A stretch of DNA of 64,000 bases from Candidatus Limivivens merdigallinarum (GCA_018713105.1 DVFT01000139.1:1-64000); one strand, 5' to 3'; counted from the stretch's first letter, positions 17,001-25,655 are shown. The notes: generated from the letters alone by a model not told the origin. Numbers and translations: made by a program.

Positions 17001-17719
17001 ACTATCATGTGCTGACACTTTTCCCGGAAATGGTGGAAAACGGATTGAATACCAGCATCATCGGGAGGGCAATGGAGAAAGGGCTTTTGAGCCTGAATAC
17101 CGTCAACATCCGGGACTACGCAGGAAACAAACACGGAAAGGTGGATGACTATCCTTACGGCGGAGGGGCCGGGATGGTCATGCAGGCAGAGCCTGTCTAC
17201 CAGGCATACCTGGCAGTCCGCCAGAAAATCAGCAGTACCCCGCGGGTAGTCTACCTGACGCCTCAGGGAAGTGTGTTTACCCAGGAAAAGGCAAAGGAGC
17301 TGGCAAAAGAGGAGGATTTGGTCTTTCTCTGCGGCCATTATGAAGGGGTGGACGAACGCGTACTAGAGGAAATTGTGACAGATTATCTTTCGGTCGGAGA
17401 CTATGTACTGACGGGCGGAGAGCTCCCTGCCATGGTCATTATCGATGCCGTTTCTAGGATGGTGCCGGGGGTTTTGAGCAATGAGAGCTCTGCATCGGAG
17501 GAATCGTTCAGCGGAAACCTTCTGGAGTATCCCCAATACAGCCGGCCAGAGGTTTGGAGGGATAAGGCAGTTCCGTCGGTTCTTCTCTCCGGACATCATG
17601 GAAATGTGGAGAAATGGCGAAGGGAACAGTCGGTCATGCGGACAGCGAAATGGAGACCGGATCTGCTGGAAAAGGCGGAGCTTACGGAACAAGAGAGAAA
17701 GATGATTCAGGAAATCTAA
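16997..17719 (+). CDS. trmD: tRNA (guanine37-N1)-methyltransferase TrmD
   Basis: A SPOUT methyltransferase of 240 residues that makes m1G37 next to the anticodon to stop frameshifting. It begins NYHVLTLFPEM and has the knot signature LCGHYEGVDERV and SVGDYVLTGGELPA. The start at 16997 overlaps the rimM stop; the longer frame from 16886 lies in rimM and is not coding. A secreted C39 peptidase gene follows 17 bases downstream, where rplS would normally be expected. Confidence 0.97.
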   Translation: MNYHVLTLFPEMVENGLNTSIIGRAMEKGLLSLNTVNIRDYAGNKHGKVDDYPYGGGAGMVMQAEPVYQAYLAVRQKISSTPRVVYLTPQGSVFTQEKAKELAKEEDLVFLCGHYEGVDERVLEEIVTDYLSVGDYVLTGGELPAMVIIDAVSRMVPGVLSNESSASEESFSGNLLEYPQYSRPEVWRDKAVPSVLLSGHHGNVEKWRREQSVMRTAKWRPDLLEKAELTEQERKMIQEI

Positions 17720-17736
17720 GGAAGTGACAGTGTGAA

Positions 17737-19182
17737 ATGAAAGTATGGAAAAAAATCGGATTGCTGTTTTTATTTGTATTCATGCTGGGTATGTGCTCGG
17801 TTTCCGCTTTGGCGGCATATCCATCCAGCGTCTCCGCAAAGCATCCAATCATAGGATACCCGTTAAAGACGACACGGCTGAATGTGTATGAAGACAGCGG
17901 ACTGACGGAGAAGAAGACCTCGCTGACCTATCGGAGCTACAGTATCCAGAAGATCAAAGGAGATGCGCTGTATGTAAAGTATAAGGTGGGAAGCAAATAT
18001 CAGAAGGGCTGGGTATCGGCTGACAAATTTTTCTACGACAGGAGTTATGAGATGCAGCCCTCCTACGCAAACTCTTCGATTACCCTCTACAAAGCCAGGA
18101 GTATCCGTCAATCCTACGTGAAAATTCCAGCTTACACAGGCGGCATTACCCTTGCAGCCTGCCCGAAGTGGTACCAGACGGTATTCTATAGGAATGGGAA
18201 CTATTATCTGGGCTGGACCAGGAAAAAGGTACAGGACAGCACAGTGCGCTATTCCATGGAGACGACCGAACAGCTTCTTGCCAATGGAACCTACGCCATT
18301 GCGCCGAGAAAATGGTCGAAGCGGTATCTGAGCGTAAATGCAGCAACGGGGACAATGTCAGTTGTAAAGTCAAACGAGGAATTGCTGCAGAGATTCGTAC
18401 TGACCCATGTAAAGGACAATTATTATCAGATTGCGTTGGCAGATGGACAGGGCTATCTGGCTGTTTCCGGCGGTAAACTGGTGATTCAGGAGAAGGCGAC
18501 TCAGTGGCTTTTGACCAGAACCGGACGGTATTTTTATCTGACAGACAAGAGCACCAAGAAACGCCTGGCTTATTCCTCGTCAGGTTTGGCACTGAATAAG
18601 GCAAGGAGCAGCAGTTACCAGATGTTTATCTTTACCAAGGACGAGGAAGAGCTGGATGTGGGGAATGTGACCGTATTCTCCCAGTATGACCCCAAATGGG
18701 GCGGTTCCACTTATGCCACCGGATATCTGGGCAGAAAGACCATCTCCACCTCAGGCTGCGGAGTAGTTGCGCTGGTAAATGCCATCTATGCGCTGAACGG
18801 CGAATACATTTCTCCTGAGTTTTTGGCGACCTATTCCAACAAATATGGTCATTACTATTATAATTCCGGTACTTCGGACAGCCTGTACCCGGCATTTGCA
18901 AAGTCCTACGGCAAGCGGTACCATTTCAAATGGGACGGCAAGGTGTATACGCAGGCGGAGCTGAAGGATCATATCCAGGCAGGCGGAGTGGCGGTCGCAC
19001 TGGTTCCGGGACATTATATTGCCATTGTCAACTACCGGGAAAAGACCGATCAGTATCTGGTTCTGGACTCTGCAATTTACGGAAAGAGACCGACTACAAT
19101 CTACGGAGACTGGGTATCGGCATCCACACTGACGGAAGGGACGATGAACTGCGAGTATTATCACCTTTTCAGCAGGAGATAA
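17737..19182 (+). CDS. Secreted C39-like cysteine peptidase with SH3-like and beta-trefoil-like regions
   Basis: A 481-residue exported protein. Signal peptide 1-27 (cleavage after SALA-A). Residues about 35-100 look like a bacterial SH3 wall-binding module (LNVYEDSGL, then KGWVSADKF). Residues about 183-300 have the repeated short-strand pattern of a RICIN-like beta-trefoil. The C-terminal C39_2/papain-like domain starts near 312: Cys341 in STSGCGVVALVNA, a His in VPGHYIAIVNY and an Asp in YLVLDSAIYG form the likely triad. Substrate is unknown; wall or host-derived protein are both possible. It sits in the rimM-trmD-rplS block like the NlpC/P60 gene. Confidence 0.82.
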   Translation: MKVWKKIGLLFLFVFMLGMCSVSALAAYPSSVSAKHPIIGYPLKTTRLNVYEDSGLTEKKTSLTYRSYSIQKIKGDALYVKYKVGSKYQKGWVSADKFFYDRSYEMQPSYANSSITLYKARSIRQSYVKIPAYTGGITLAACPKWYQTVFYRNGNYYLGWTRKKVQDSTVRYSMETTEQLLANGTYAIAPRKWSKRYLSVNAATGTMSVVKSNEELLQRFVLTHVKDNYYQIALADGQGYLAVSGGKLVIQEKATQWLLTRTGRYFYLTDKSTKKRLAYSSSGLALNKARSSSYQMFIFTKDEEELDVGNVTVFSQYDPKWGGSTYATGYLGRKTISTSGCGVVALVNAIYALNGEYISPEFLATYSNKYGHYYYNSGTSDSLYPAFAKSYGKRYHFKWDGKVYTQAELKDHIQAGGVAVALVPGHYIAIVNYREKTDQYLVLDSAIYGKRPTTIYGDWVSASTLTEGTMNCEYYHLFSRR

Positions 19183-19194
19183 CAGAAAAAAGAC

Positions 19195-19223
19195 TTGCAA
19201 TCTCCGGGAAAACATGGTAGAAT
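19195..19223 (+). promoter_or_regulatory. rplS promoter
   Basis: TTGCAA (19195-19200), 17 bases, TAGAAT (19218-19223), just after the peptidase stop codon. It gives rplS its own transcription start. Confidence 0.65.
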
Positions 19224-19242
19224 TTAAAACGTTGTGAAGAAA

Positions 19243-19282
19243 GGATGGTCCTCTGTTACAGGACAATGTATTAAGAACATCC
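19243..19282 (+). promoter_or_regulatory. Possible L19 autoregulatory leader
   Basis: In the 5' leader of rplS, GGATG (19243-19247) pairs with CATCC (19278-19282), enclosing GTCCT...AGGAC. Ribosomal protein leaders of this sort bind their own product in Firmicutes; whether this one matches the described L19 leader fold is inference. Confidence 0.4.
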
Positions 19283-19302
19283 AAATTTTAAGGAGGAACA
19301 CA

Positions 19303-19650
19303 ATGAACGATATTATCAAGAACATCGAAGCTGCACAGCTCAAAGCAGAAGTGCCGGAGTTTCGAGTAGGCGATACCGTAAAGGTATATGCAAAGATCAA
19401 AGAGGGTAACCGTGAACGTATCCAGGTATTTGAAGGAACTGTTCTGAAGAAACAGGGCGGAAGCGTGAGAGCAACCTTCACAGTAAGAAAGACTTCCAAC
19501 GGAATCGGCGTTGAGAAGACCTGGCCGCTGCATTCTCCGCATGTTGAGAAGGTGGAAGTAGTAAGACACGGACGTGTAAGACGTGCAAAGCTGAACTACC
19601 TGAGACAGCGCGTGGGCAAGAGCGCAAAGGTAAAAGAGTTAGTAAAATAA
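19303..19650 (+). CDS. rplS: 50S ribosomal protein L19
   Basis: A 115-residue large-subunit protein at the 30S-50S interface. Family features are [25 protein letters not shown] and [25 protein letters not shown] lies at 19290-19296 before the ATG at 19303; the frame that opens at 19234 includes the leader hairpin and is rejected. A long hairpin terminator follows. Confidence 0.97.
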   Translation: MNDIIKNIEAAQLKAEVPEFRVGDTVKVYAKIKEGNRERIQVFEGTVLKKQGGSVRATFTVRKTSNGIGVEKTWPLHSPHVEKVEVVRHGRVRRAKLNYLRQRVGKSAKVKELVK

Positions 19651-19660
19651 GAATAGACTG

Positions 19661-19694
19661 GGGACAACTACTTAAAGTAATTGTCCCTTGTTTG
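19661..19694 (+). terminator. Terminator after rplS
   Basis: GGGACAA with inner TACTT pairs with AAGTA and TTGTCCC (12 bp with bulges), followed by a T-rich TTGTTTG tail. Confidence 0.65.
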
Positions 19695-19755
19695 CATCTA
19701 GGTCAAAGAGACTGCGGCGTTCCTGCCGCGGGCAGAACAACAATGAGGTAGAAAC

Positions 19756-20331
19756 ATGGGCAGACAGCATAAGGAGAAACGAACGAAGCCCCAGAGGCGG
19801 AGGAACCCGTTCCTTTATCTGTGTGGGTGGATATTCCAGATTATCCTGGTAATGCTCTTTGCTTACGTGCTGGTCTATTTCTTTGGACAGAGCCGGACGA
19901 ATGTGGGGCAGTCGATGGACGCCACGATTTCCGGCGGGGACAAGGTCCTGTTAGATGAACTGACTTATAAATTCAGCGCTCCGAAGAGGGGAGATATTAT
20001 TGCATTTAAACCGAATGGCAGTGAAAACAGCCATTCCTATATCAAGCGCGTCATTGGCCTTCCTGGGGAGACGATCCAGATCATTGACGGTATGATCTAT
20101 ATCAACGGCAATGTTTATCTGGAGGAGAAGGACTATCCGGCAATTACCGACGCCGGACTTGCGTCAGAGCCGATCACGCTTTCCAGTACGGAGTATTTCG
20201 TGCTGGGAGACAATCGGAATAACAGTGAAGACAGCCGCTACGCAGATGTGGGTAATGTGGAAACCAGTGATATTGAAGGGAAGGTCTGGTTTATCATATC
20301 TCCCAGTGAGCATTTTGGATTCGTAAATTAG
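19756..20331 (+). CDS. lepB: Signal peptidase I (first copy)
   Basis: A 191-residue type I signal peptidase that removes signal peptides outside the membrane. A basic N-terminus (about 1-22) leads to one membrane span at about 24-47. The catalytic Ser is in NVGQSMDATI (instead of the usual GxSMxPT), and the Lys in YIKRVIGLPGE; GDNRNNSEDSR is the conserved box E. A second copy lies at 21239. The operon order lepB-rbgA-rnhB is usual for Firmicutes. The GQSMDAT box is a mild deviation and may alter substrate range. Confidence 0.93.
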   Translation: MGRQHKEKRTKPQRRRNPFLYLCGWIFQIILVMLFAYVLVYFFGQSRTNVGQSMDATISGGDKVLLDELTYKFSAPKRGDIIAFKPNGSENSHSYIKRVIGLPGETIQIIDGMIYINGNVYLEEKDYPAITDAGLASEPITLSSTEYFVLGDNRNNSEDSRYADVGNVETSDIEGKVWFIISPSEHFGFVN

Positions 20332-20343
20332 AAAGGTAAGAAT

Positions 20344-21189
20344 ATGAATTATCAATGGTATCCGGGTCATATGACGAAGGCAAGAAGGATGATGCAGGAG
20401 GATATAAAGCTCATTGATCTGGTCATTGAGCTTGTGGATGCCAGGGTTCCCAGCAGCAGCAGGAATCCGGACATTGACGAATTGGCAAAAAATAAAGCAA
20501 GGCTGATCCTGCTGAACAAGAGTGATCTTGCCGATGAAAGGATGAACCAGGCATGGATGGCATTCTTTCAGGAAAAGGGATTCCATGTGGTACAGGTAAA
20601 TTCCAGGAGCGGCGCCGGCATCAAAGCCATCGGCGCCGTCATCCAGGAGGCATGTAAAGAAAAAACGGAGAGGGATCGGAAGAGAGGAATCAAGAACCGC
20701 CCGATCCGTGCTATGGTGGTGGGGATTCCCAATGTAGGAAAATCCACCTTTATCAATACGTATGCAGGAAAGGCGTGTGCCAAGACGGGCAACAAGCCGG
20801 GCGTCACCAAGGGGAAACAATGGATCCGGCTGAACAAGAGTACGGAGCTTCTGGACACGCCGGGAATCCTGTGGCCGAAATTCGAAGATCAGGCAGTTGG
20901 GATGAAACTGGCCATGGTTGGCTCTATCCGGGATGAGATCCTGAACATGGAGGAGTTAGCACTGAAGCTGATCGAGTTTCTGGATCAGGCTTATCCGGGG
21001 ACGCTCTCCGGGCGCTACGGGGTTTTGGAAGAGAAGAGTGCTCTGGAGGTCTTAAACGGGATCGCAAAAAACAGGGGATGCCTTTTGAAGGGAAATGAGC
21101 TGGATTACAGCAAGGCATCATCCATTCTTTTGGACGATTTCCGAAGCGGCCGCCTGGGACGGATTACCCTGGAACAGCCGGAGGCTTAG
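20344..21189 (+). CDS. ylqF: Ribosome biogenesis GTPase RbgA (YlqF)
   Basis: A 281-residue circularly permuted GTPase needed for late 50S assembly. It starts NYQWYPGHMTKARRMM; the motifs come in permuted order: NKSD (G4) near residue 58, then GIPNVGKSTFIN (G1) near 128 and DTPGILWP (G3). The C-terminal ANTAR-like RNA-binding helix region follows. It lies 12 bases after lepB and about 50 bases before the second lepB. Confidence 0.96.
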   Translation: MNYQWYPGHMTKARRMMQEDIKLIDLVIELVDARVPSSSRNPDIDELAKNKARLILLNKSDLADERMNQAWMAFFQEKGFHVVQVNSRSGAGIKAIGAVIQEACKEKTERDRKRGIKNRPIRAMVVGIPNVGKSTFINTYAGKACAKTGNKPGVTKGKQWIRLNKSTELLDTPGILWPKFEDQAVGMKLAMVGSIRDEILNMEELALKLIEFLDQAYPGTLSGRYGVLEEKSALEVLNGIAKNRGCLLKGNELDYSKASSILLDDFRSGRLGRITLEQPEA

Positions 21190-21238
21190 AGACACAGGCG
21201 TCCCGAACGGGAGCCTTAGGGGAAACAAGAGTGGGAGT

Positions 21239-21763
21239 ATGACGAAACAGAATAAGGGTTTGAAGGGAATCTTAGGTGTCCTCGTCCTGGCGGCAGCCAT
21301 ATTGTTTCTGCTGAACTATGTGGTGCAGCCCACGGAGGTGGAGGGACTTTCCATGTATCCGACCTTGAGCGGAGGAGAGTACCTTTTGCTGGATAAGGTA
21401 AGTTACCGGTTCCGCTCGCCGAGAAGGTATGAGCTGGTGGTCTTTCCGTCCAGGTATCAGGAGGATACCTATTATATCAAGAGAGTGATCGCGCTGCCGG
21501 GGGAAACGGTGGAGATCCGGGACGGTACCGTCTATATCGACGGGGAGCCTTTGGAAGAGAATTATGGATATGAGCCGATCGAGGATGCCGGGCTTGCCGG
21601 GGAGGCATTCGTGCTGGGTACGGATGAATACTTTGTGTTGGGAGACAACCGGAACGATTCCATGGACAGCCGTTTTGCAGAGATTGGGAATGTCACGGCA
21701 CAGGAGATCGTGGGCAGGGCTTTCTTTCGGATCTGGCCGTTTGAAAAGGCAGGAGCATTGTAG
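21239..21763 (+). CDS. lepB: Signal peptidase I (second copy)
   Basis: A 174-residue paralogue of the enzyme at 19756, with a short N-terminus and one membrane span at about 12-30. Catalytic Ser in VEGLSMYPTL (canonical) and Lys in YYIKRVIALPGE; GDNRNDSMDSR is conserved. The start at 21239 is chosen because upstream codons overlap rbgA and have no hydrophobic or basic signal. The ribosome site is weak (AGGGGAAA at 21218). Two non-identical signal peptidases flanking rbgA suggest a split of substrates. Confidence 0.9.
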   Translation: MTKQNKGLKGILGVLVLAAAILFLLNYVVQPTEVEGLSMYPTLSGGEYLLLDKVSYRFRSPRRYELVVFPSRYQEDTYYIKRVIALPGETVEIRDGTVYIDGEPLEENYGYEPIEDAGLAGEAFVLGTDEYFVLGDNRNDSMDSRFAEIGNVTAQEIVGRAFFRIWPFEKAGAL

Positions 21764-21777
21764 GAAACAGGCACAGT

Positions 21778-22554
21778 ATGGAGAAAAAAATATCAGAAAT
21801 CAAAGAAGAATTCGACAGAGCCGATGCAACGGAGCTGGTGCGTCTTATGGAAAGCTATTCCCAAGATCCCAGGTCCGGTGTGATCGGCTTGCTTGCAAAA
21901 TACCGAAAAAAACTGGATGCGCTGGAAAAGGAGCAAAAACGTCTCTGGGAGATGGCAAGCTACGAACGGCAGTACAGCCAGTATGAATGGATCTGCGGGA
22001 TTGACGAGGCAGGGCGGGGGCCTTTAGCTGGTCCCGTGACGGCAGGAGCCGTAATCCTTCCGAAAGACGTGGAAATCCTCTATCTCAACGATTCCAAAAA
22101 GCTATCCCCGGGGAAACGGGAGGCGCTGTTTGAAGAGATCAAGGAAAAGGCTGTGGCATGGTCGGTGGGATTTGCAAGCCCGCAGAGGATTGACGAGATC
22201 AATATCCTGCAGGCAACCTACGAAGCCATGAGACAGGCTGTGGAGGGACTTTCTGTGAAACCGGACCTTCTTTTAAACGATGCGGTTCGGATCCCCGGGA
22301 TTTCCATCCCCCAGGTTCCCATTGTGAAGGGGGATGCGAAGAGCCTGTCCATCGCAGCGGCAAGTATCCTGGCAAAGGTGACCAGGGACCATCTGATGGA
22401 GGAGTACGACCGGCTGATGCCGGAATATGGGTTTAAAGGGCACAAAGGCTATGGCTCCAAAGCGCATATTGAGGCGCTGAAAACCTATGGTCCCTCGCCC
22501 ATCCACCGGAAAACGTTCATCACACATTTTGTGAAAGAGTCAGACCATGAATAA
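21778..22554 (+). CDS. rnhB: Ribonuclease HII
   Basis: Removes ribonucleotides and RNA from RNA-DNA hybrids. The 258-residue product carries the active-site motif ICGIDEAGRGPLAGP, followed by LNDSKKLS and KVTRDHLM with the remaining acidic residues. An N-terminal helical extension of about 70 residues is typical of the Firmicute form. Its stop overlaps the start of yraN. Confidence 0.97.
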   Translation: MEKKISEIKEEFDRADATELVRLMESYSQDPRSGVIGLLAKYRKKLDALEKEQKRLWEMASYERQYSQYEWICGIDEAGRGPLAGPVTAGAVILPKDVEILYLNDSKKLSPGKREALFEEIKEKAVAWSVGFASPQRIDEINILQATYEAMRQAVEGLSVKPDLLLNDAVRIPGISIPQVPIVKGDAKSLSIAAASILAKVTRDHLMEEYDRLMPEYGFKGHKGYGSKAHIEALKTYGPSPIHRKTFITHFVKESDHE

Positions 22555-22900
22555 AAGAAGCGTAGGCTCCAGTTACGAAGCGTTCGCAGAACGTTACCTG
22601 GAGACACAGGGTTACCGGATCCTGGAAAAAAATTACCGCTGCCGCCAGGGTGAGATTGATCTGATCGCCATGGATGGGGAGTATCTGGTATTTGTGGAGG
22701 TCAAATACCGGAAAGATGAGAGAAACGGCAGTCCGCTGGAATCGGTAGACCCAAGGAAACAAAGAAGAATTTCAAGGACAGCATCCTGGTATTTGATGTG
22801 CCATCCGGAAACCTACAGGATGCCATGCCGTTTTGACGTAGTAGGGATAGAAGGTGAACGGATTACCTTGATCCGGGATGCATTTTCCTATATCAGATAA
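22547..22900 (+). CDS. YraN family endonuclease-like protein (UPF0102)
   Basis: A 117-residue member of the YraN family, with a Holliday-junction-resolvase-like fold: GSSYEAFAERYLETQGYRIL, then RCRQGEIDLIAMD and VFVEVKYR, which give the D-ExK pattern of restriction-like nucleases. Function is not established. It overlaps rnhB by eight bases, the usual neighbour, hinting at a nucleic-acid role. Confidence 0.93.
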   Translation: MNKRSVGSSYEAFAERYLETQGYRILEKNYRCRQGEIDLIAMDGEYLVFVEVKYRKDERNGSPLESVDPRKQRRISRTASWYLMCHPETYRMPCRFDVVGIEGERITLIRDAFSYIR

Positions 22901-22918
22901 AGCAGGGGGAAGAAGCCA

Positions 22919-24298
22919 ATGAAGGATTGGAAACGAAAAAGCACACAGTTTGCCTGGAAGGAGGTAACCAAAGAAGGGGTTCCTTATCTTTCCAGCACCG
23001 TTCTGGAATCCATCGACGGTCTGGTACAAGGATTCTCCACGCGCCTCGGCGGCGTCAGTGAGGGGGATCTTTCTTCCATGAACCTCAGTTTTTCCAGAGG
23101 AGACAAAAAGGAATCTGTGGAGGAGAATTTCAGGAGGATCAGCAAAGCCATGGGATTTTCTCCGGAGCAAATGGTTTTTTCCGCACAGACACACACCACC
23201 AATGTGCGTGTGGTCACGAAGGAAGACAGAGGGACGGGATTTCTCTTTCCGGTGAAGTGGGAGGACGTGGACGGTCTGGTGACGGACCAGGAGGATGTGG
23301 TGCTGGTCACCTTTTATGCGGACTGCGTTCCGCTCTACCTGGTAGATCCGGTAAAAAGAGTGATCGGGCTGTCCCATTCCGGCTGGAAAGGAACCGTGGG
23401 AAAGATGGGTTATGCCACCGTACAGACGATGGTCAGGGAGTTCGGCTGTGATCCCGCAGACCTGTTCGCGGTGATTGGCCCCTCCATCTGCCAGGACTGC
23501 TATGAAGTGAGCTCTGATGTGATCGAGGAGATCAAAAAGGCATTCCCGAGGGACACCTGGCAGAAGCTCTTTTATGAAAAGACGGACGGCAAATTCCAGC
23601 TGAACCTCTGGGAGGCGAACCGTCAGGTCTTTCTCATGTCCGGTATCCCAGAGGAACAGATTACCCTGCCGGATCTCTGCACCTGCTGCAACCCCACGCT
23701 GCTATTTTCCCATCGGGCCAGCCATGGAAAACGGGGAAACCTGGCTGCGTTCCTTGGGCTTACCCGTCCTTGTATCCGGGATGCGGCTCCGGAGGATGCC
23801 GGGGAGCTGGTGGAGATTTATCGTCCCTACGTGGAACATACCGCCATCACCTTTGAGTATGATACGCCATCCCCGGAGGAGTTCCGGGGACGGATCCAAA
23901 ACATTCAGAAGGAGTTCCCCTATCTGGTCTATGAAAAGGATGGAGAAATCCTGGGATATGCGTATGCTTCCAAATTCCACGGACGGGCAGCCTATCAGTG
24001 GGCTGCGGAGCTGTCCATCTATCTCAGGGAGGATCAAAAAGGCAAAGGCATCGGGAAAAAGCTCTACCAGAAGCTGATGGAACGTCTGAAAAAACAGGGG
24101 ATCCTGAAGGTATACGCCCATATCACCTGGCCAAACGAGGCAAGCATCTTCTTTCACAAGAGCATGGGCTTCCGCATGACGGCGAGATTTGAAAAAAGCG
24201 GGTATAAACTTGGAAAATGGCGTGATACCGTATTTATGGAACGGCTCCTGGCGCCTCTTCCGGATCAACCCAAGGAGAGGTGGACAAGAAATCAATGA
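22919..24298 (+). CDS. pgeF: PgeF (YfiH) purine nucleoside phosphorylase fused to a GNAT N-acetyltransferase
   Basis: A 459-residue fusion. Residues about 1-275 are the PgeF/laccase-domain fold, with metal-site motifs AQTHTTNVR, YADCVPLYLVD and LSHSGWKGT and the end motif CTCCNPTLLFSHRA. Such enzymes act as purine nucleoside phosphorylases or correct a UDP-MurNAc error in peptidoglycan synthesis. From about residue 283 a second domain starts (CIRDAAPEDAGELVEIYRP) and continues with the GNAT acetyl-CoA loop DQKGKGIGKKLYQ and PNEASIFFHKSMGFR, closest in look to phosphinothricin-type acetyltransferases. The reading frame runs through without a stop or frameshift, so the fusion is real in this sequence. 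It ends before a two-way terminator facing prs. Confidence 0.9.
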   Translation: MKDWKRKSTQFAWKEVTKEGVPYLSSTVLESIDGLVQGFSTRLGGVSEGDLSSMNLSFSRGDKKESVEENFRRISKAMGFSPEQMVFSAQTHTTNVRVVTKEDRGTGFLFPVKWEDVDGLVTDQEDVVLVTFYADCVPLYLVDPVKRVIGLSHSGWKGTVGKMGYATVQTMVREFGCDPADLFAVIGPSICQDCYEVSSDVIEEIKKAFPRDTWQKLFYEKTDGKFQLNLWEANRQVFLMSGIPEEQITLPDLCTCCNPTLLFSHRASHGKRGNLAAFLGLTRPCIRDAAPEDAGELVEIYRPYVEHTAITFEYDTPSPEEFRGRIQNIQKEFPYLVYEKDGEILGYAYASKFHGRAAYQWAAELSIYLREDQKGKGIGKKLYQKLMERLKKQGILKVYAHITWPNEASIFFHKSMGFRMTARFEKSGYKLGKWRDTVFMERLLAPLPDQPKERWTRNQ

Positions 24299-24352
24299 AA
24301 AAGACTTCCGCATTCTGTGATGGATCTGTCACAGAAGCGGAAGTCTTTTTTA
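24298..24352. terminator. Bidirectional terminator between pgeF and prs
   Basis: AAAAAGACTTCCG...CGGAAGTCTTTTTT with an inner TCTGTGA/TCACAGA stem. A-run on one side and T-run on the other serve both convergent genes; it overlaps the prs stop codon. Confidence 0.88.
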
Positions 24353-25522
24353 TCGGCTGTGATATTTTGCCAGGAGCTTGTGGATCTTCTCCGTAGGCGA
24401 CTGTACATGGTTGATGGAGACGTTGTGGTTCATGGAATCAATGATGCTTGCCAGGAATTTGCTCATATCTGCCTCCAGATAATAAGGACGTTCCAGAAGC
24501 TCCGGTCTCCGGTAATGGAGATTTGTGGTCACGACCTTGGAGATGTAGCCTTTCTCATAGTATTCGTCAAACTTTTCCAAACCATCGGTAAACAGACCGA
24601 AGGTGGTGCAGACGAAGACACGTCCGGCTTTCCGGTCTTTCAGCTGTTTTGCCACATCCAGCATACTTTCTCCGGAAGAAATCATATCGTCAATGATGAT
24701 GACGTCCTTTCCTTCCACAGAATCTCCCAGGAATTCGTGTGCCACGATGGGGTTCTTGCCGTTGACGATCGTGGAGTAATCGCGGCGTTTGTAGAACATT
24801 CCCATGTCCACACCCAGTATATTTGCGAAGTAAACCGCACGGTTCATCGCTCCCTCATCAGGGCTGATGATCATCAGATGCTCATTGTCGATGGAGAAGT
24901 TCGGCACAGAATGCGTCAGGGCTTTCAGAAACTGATAGGTCGGCATGAAGTTGTCGAAGCCCTGGAGTGGAATGGAGTTCTGTACTCTGGGGTCATGGGC
25001 ATCGAAGGTGATGATATTGGAAACACCCATGTCAACCAGCTCCCGCAAAGCCAGCGCACAGTCTAAGGATTCCCGTTTGCTGCGCTTGTGCTGGCGTCCT
25101 TCGTACAGGAAGGGCATGATGACATTGATGCGCCGCGCCTTTCCGTTGGCAGCGGAGATGATGCGTTTTAAGTCCTGAAAATGGTTGTCCGGGGACATAT
25201 GGTTCTCATAGCCGCATACACTGTAGGTCAGGCTGTAGTTGCAGACATCCACCATCAGGAACAGATCACATCCGCGGATGGATTCGCGGATGATTCCTTT
25301 GGCTTCTCCGCTTCCGAAACGCGGGCAGGCACATTCCACAAGATAGGTGTCCTCGCAGTACCCCTGGTACGCGATGTTTCCCACTTGATGCGTCGGATTC
25401 AAATGACGGTAATCGACCAAATGACTGTTAACCAAATTTGCAAAATCACGGCATCCTTCCAGGGCTGCAATCTTCAGCGGCGCCAGAGGGATGGCATTTT
25501 GAAGCGGTTCAAAGTTCGGCAT
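24350..25522 (-). CDS. prs: Ribose-phosphate pyrophosphokinase (long divergent form)
   Basis: Makes PRPP from ribose-5-phosphate and ATP for nucleotide, His and Trp synthesis. At 390 residues it is about 75 longer than the usual enzyme. The PRPP loop is clear, VIIIDDMISSGESM near 290, along with FDAHDPRVQNSIP and the ATP-binding region GRQHKRSKRES. The start at 25522 is chosen from GGAGG seven bases upstream; an earlier in-frame ATG at 25546 has none. The N-terminal 80 residues and a few catalytic loops differ from classical Prs; such long forms are found in clostridia. The only gene on the minus strand here. Confidence 0.9.
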   Translation of the reverse strand: MPNFEPLQNAIPLAPLKIAALEGCRDFANLVNSHLVDYRHLNPTHQVGNIAYQGYCEDTYLVECACPRFGSGEAKGIIRESIRGCDLFLMVDVCNYSLTYSVCGYENHMSPDNHFQDLKRIISAANGKARRINVIMPFLYEGRQHKRSKRESLDCALALRELVDMGVSNIITFDAHDPRVQNSIPLQGFDNFMPTYQFLKALTHSVPNFSIDNEHLMIISPDEGAMNRAVYFANILGVDMGMFYKRRDYSTIVNGKNPIVAHEFLGDSVEGKDVIIIDDMISSGESMLDVAKQLKDRKAGRVFVCTTFGLFTDGLEKFDEYYEKGYISKVVTTNLHYRRPELLERPYYLEADMSKFLASIIDSMNHNVSINHVQSPTEKIHKLLAKYHSR

Positions 25523-25557
25523 AATAATCCTCCAGAGAATTAACATATTTTCACTTC

Positions 25558-25587
25558 ATCTTAACATTGCAAAGAGGGATAAGTCAA
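25558..25587 (-). promoter_or_regulatory. prs promoter
   Basis: On the minus strand TTGACT (25587-25582), 18 bases, TAAGAT (25563-25558), about 35 bases before the prs start. Confidence 0.6.
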
Positions 25588-25600
25588 GGAAAAACTGGCA

Positions 25601-25629
25601 TTGCATTTTATTCCGTGATTTAGTATGAT
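25601..25629 (+). promoter_or_regulatory. Promoter of the DUF512-der-plsY-gpsA unit
   Basis: TTGCAT (25601-25606), 17 bases, TATGAT (25624-25629); back to back with the prs promoter. Confidence 0.6.
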
Positions 25630-25655
25630 AAGAAAAGAACATAAAGGAGTGAAAC

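Noticed and set aside
24317-25066. 249-codon plus-strand frame opposite prs
   Set aside because: Begins within the terminator and lies antisense to a clear PRPP synthetase.
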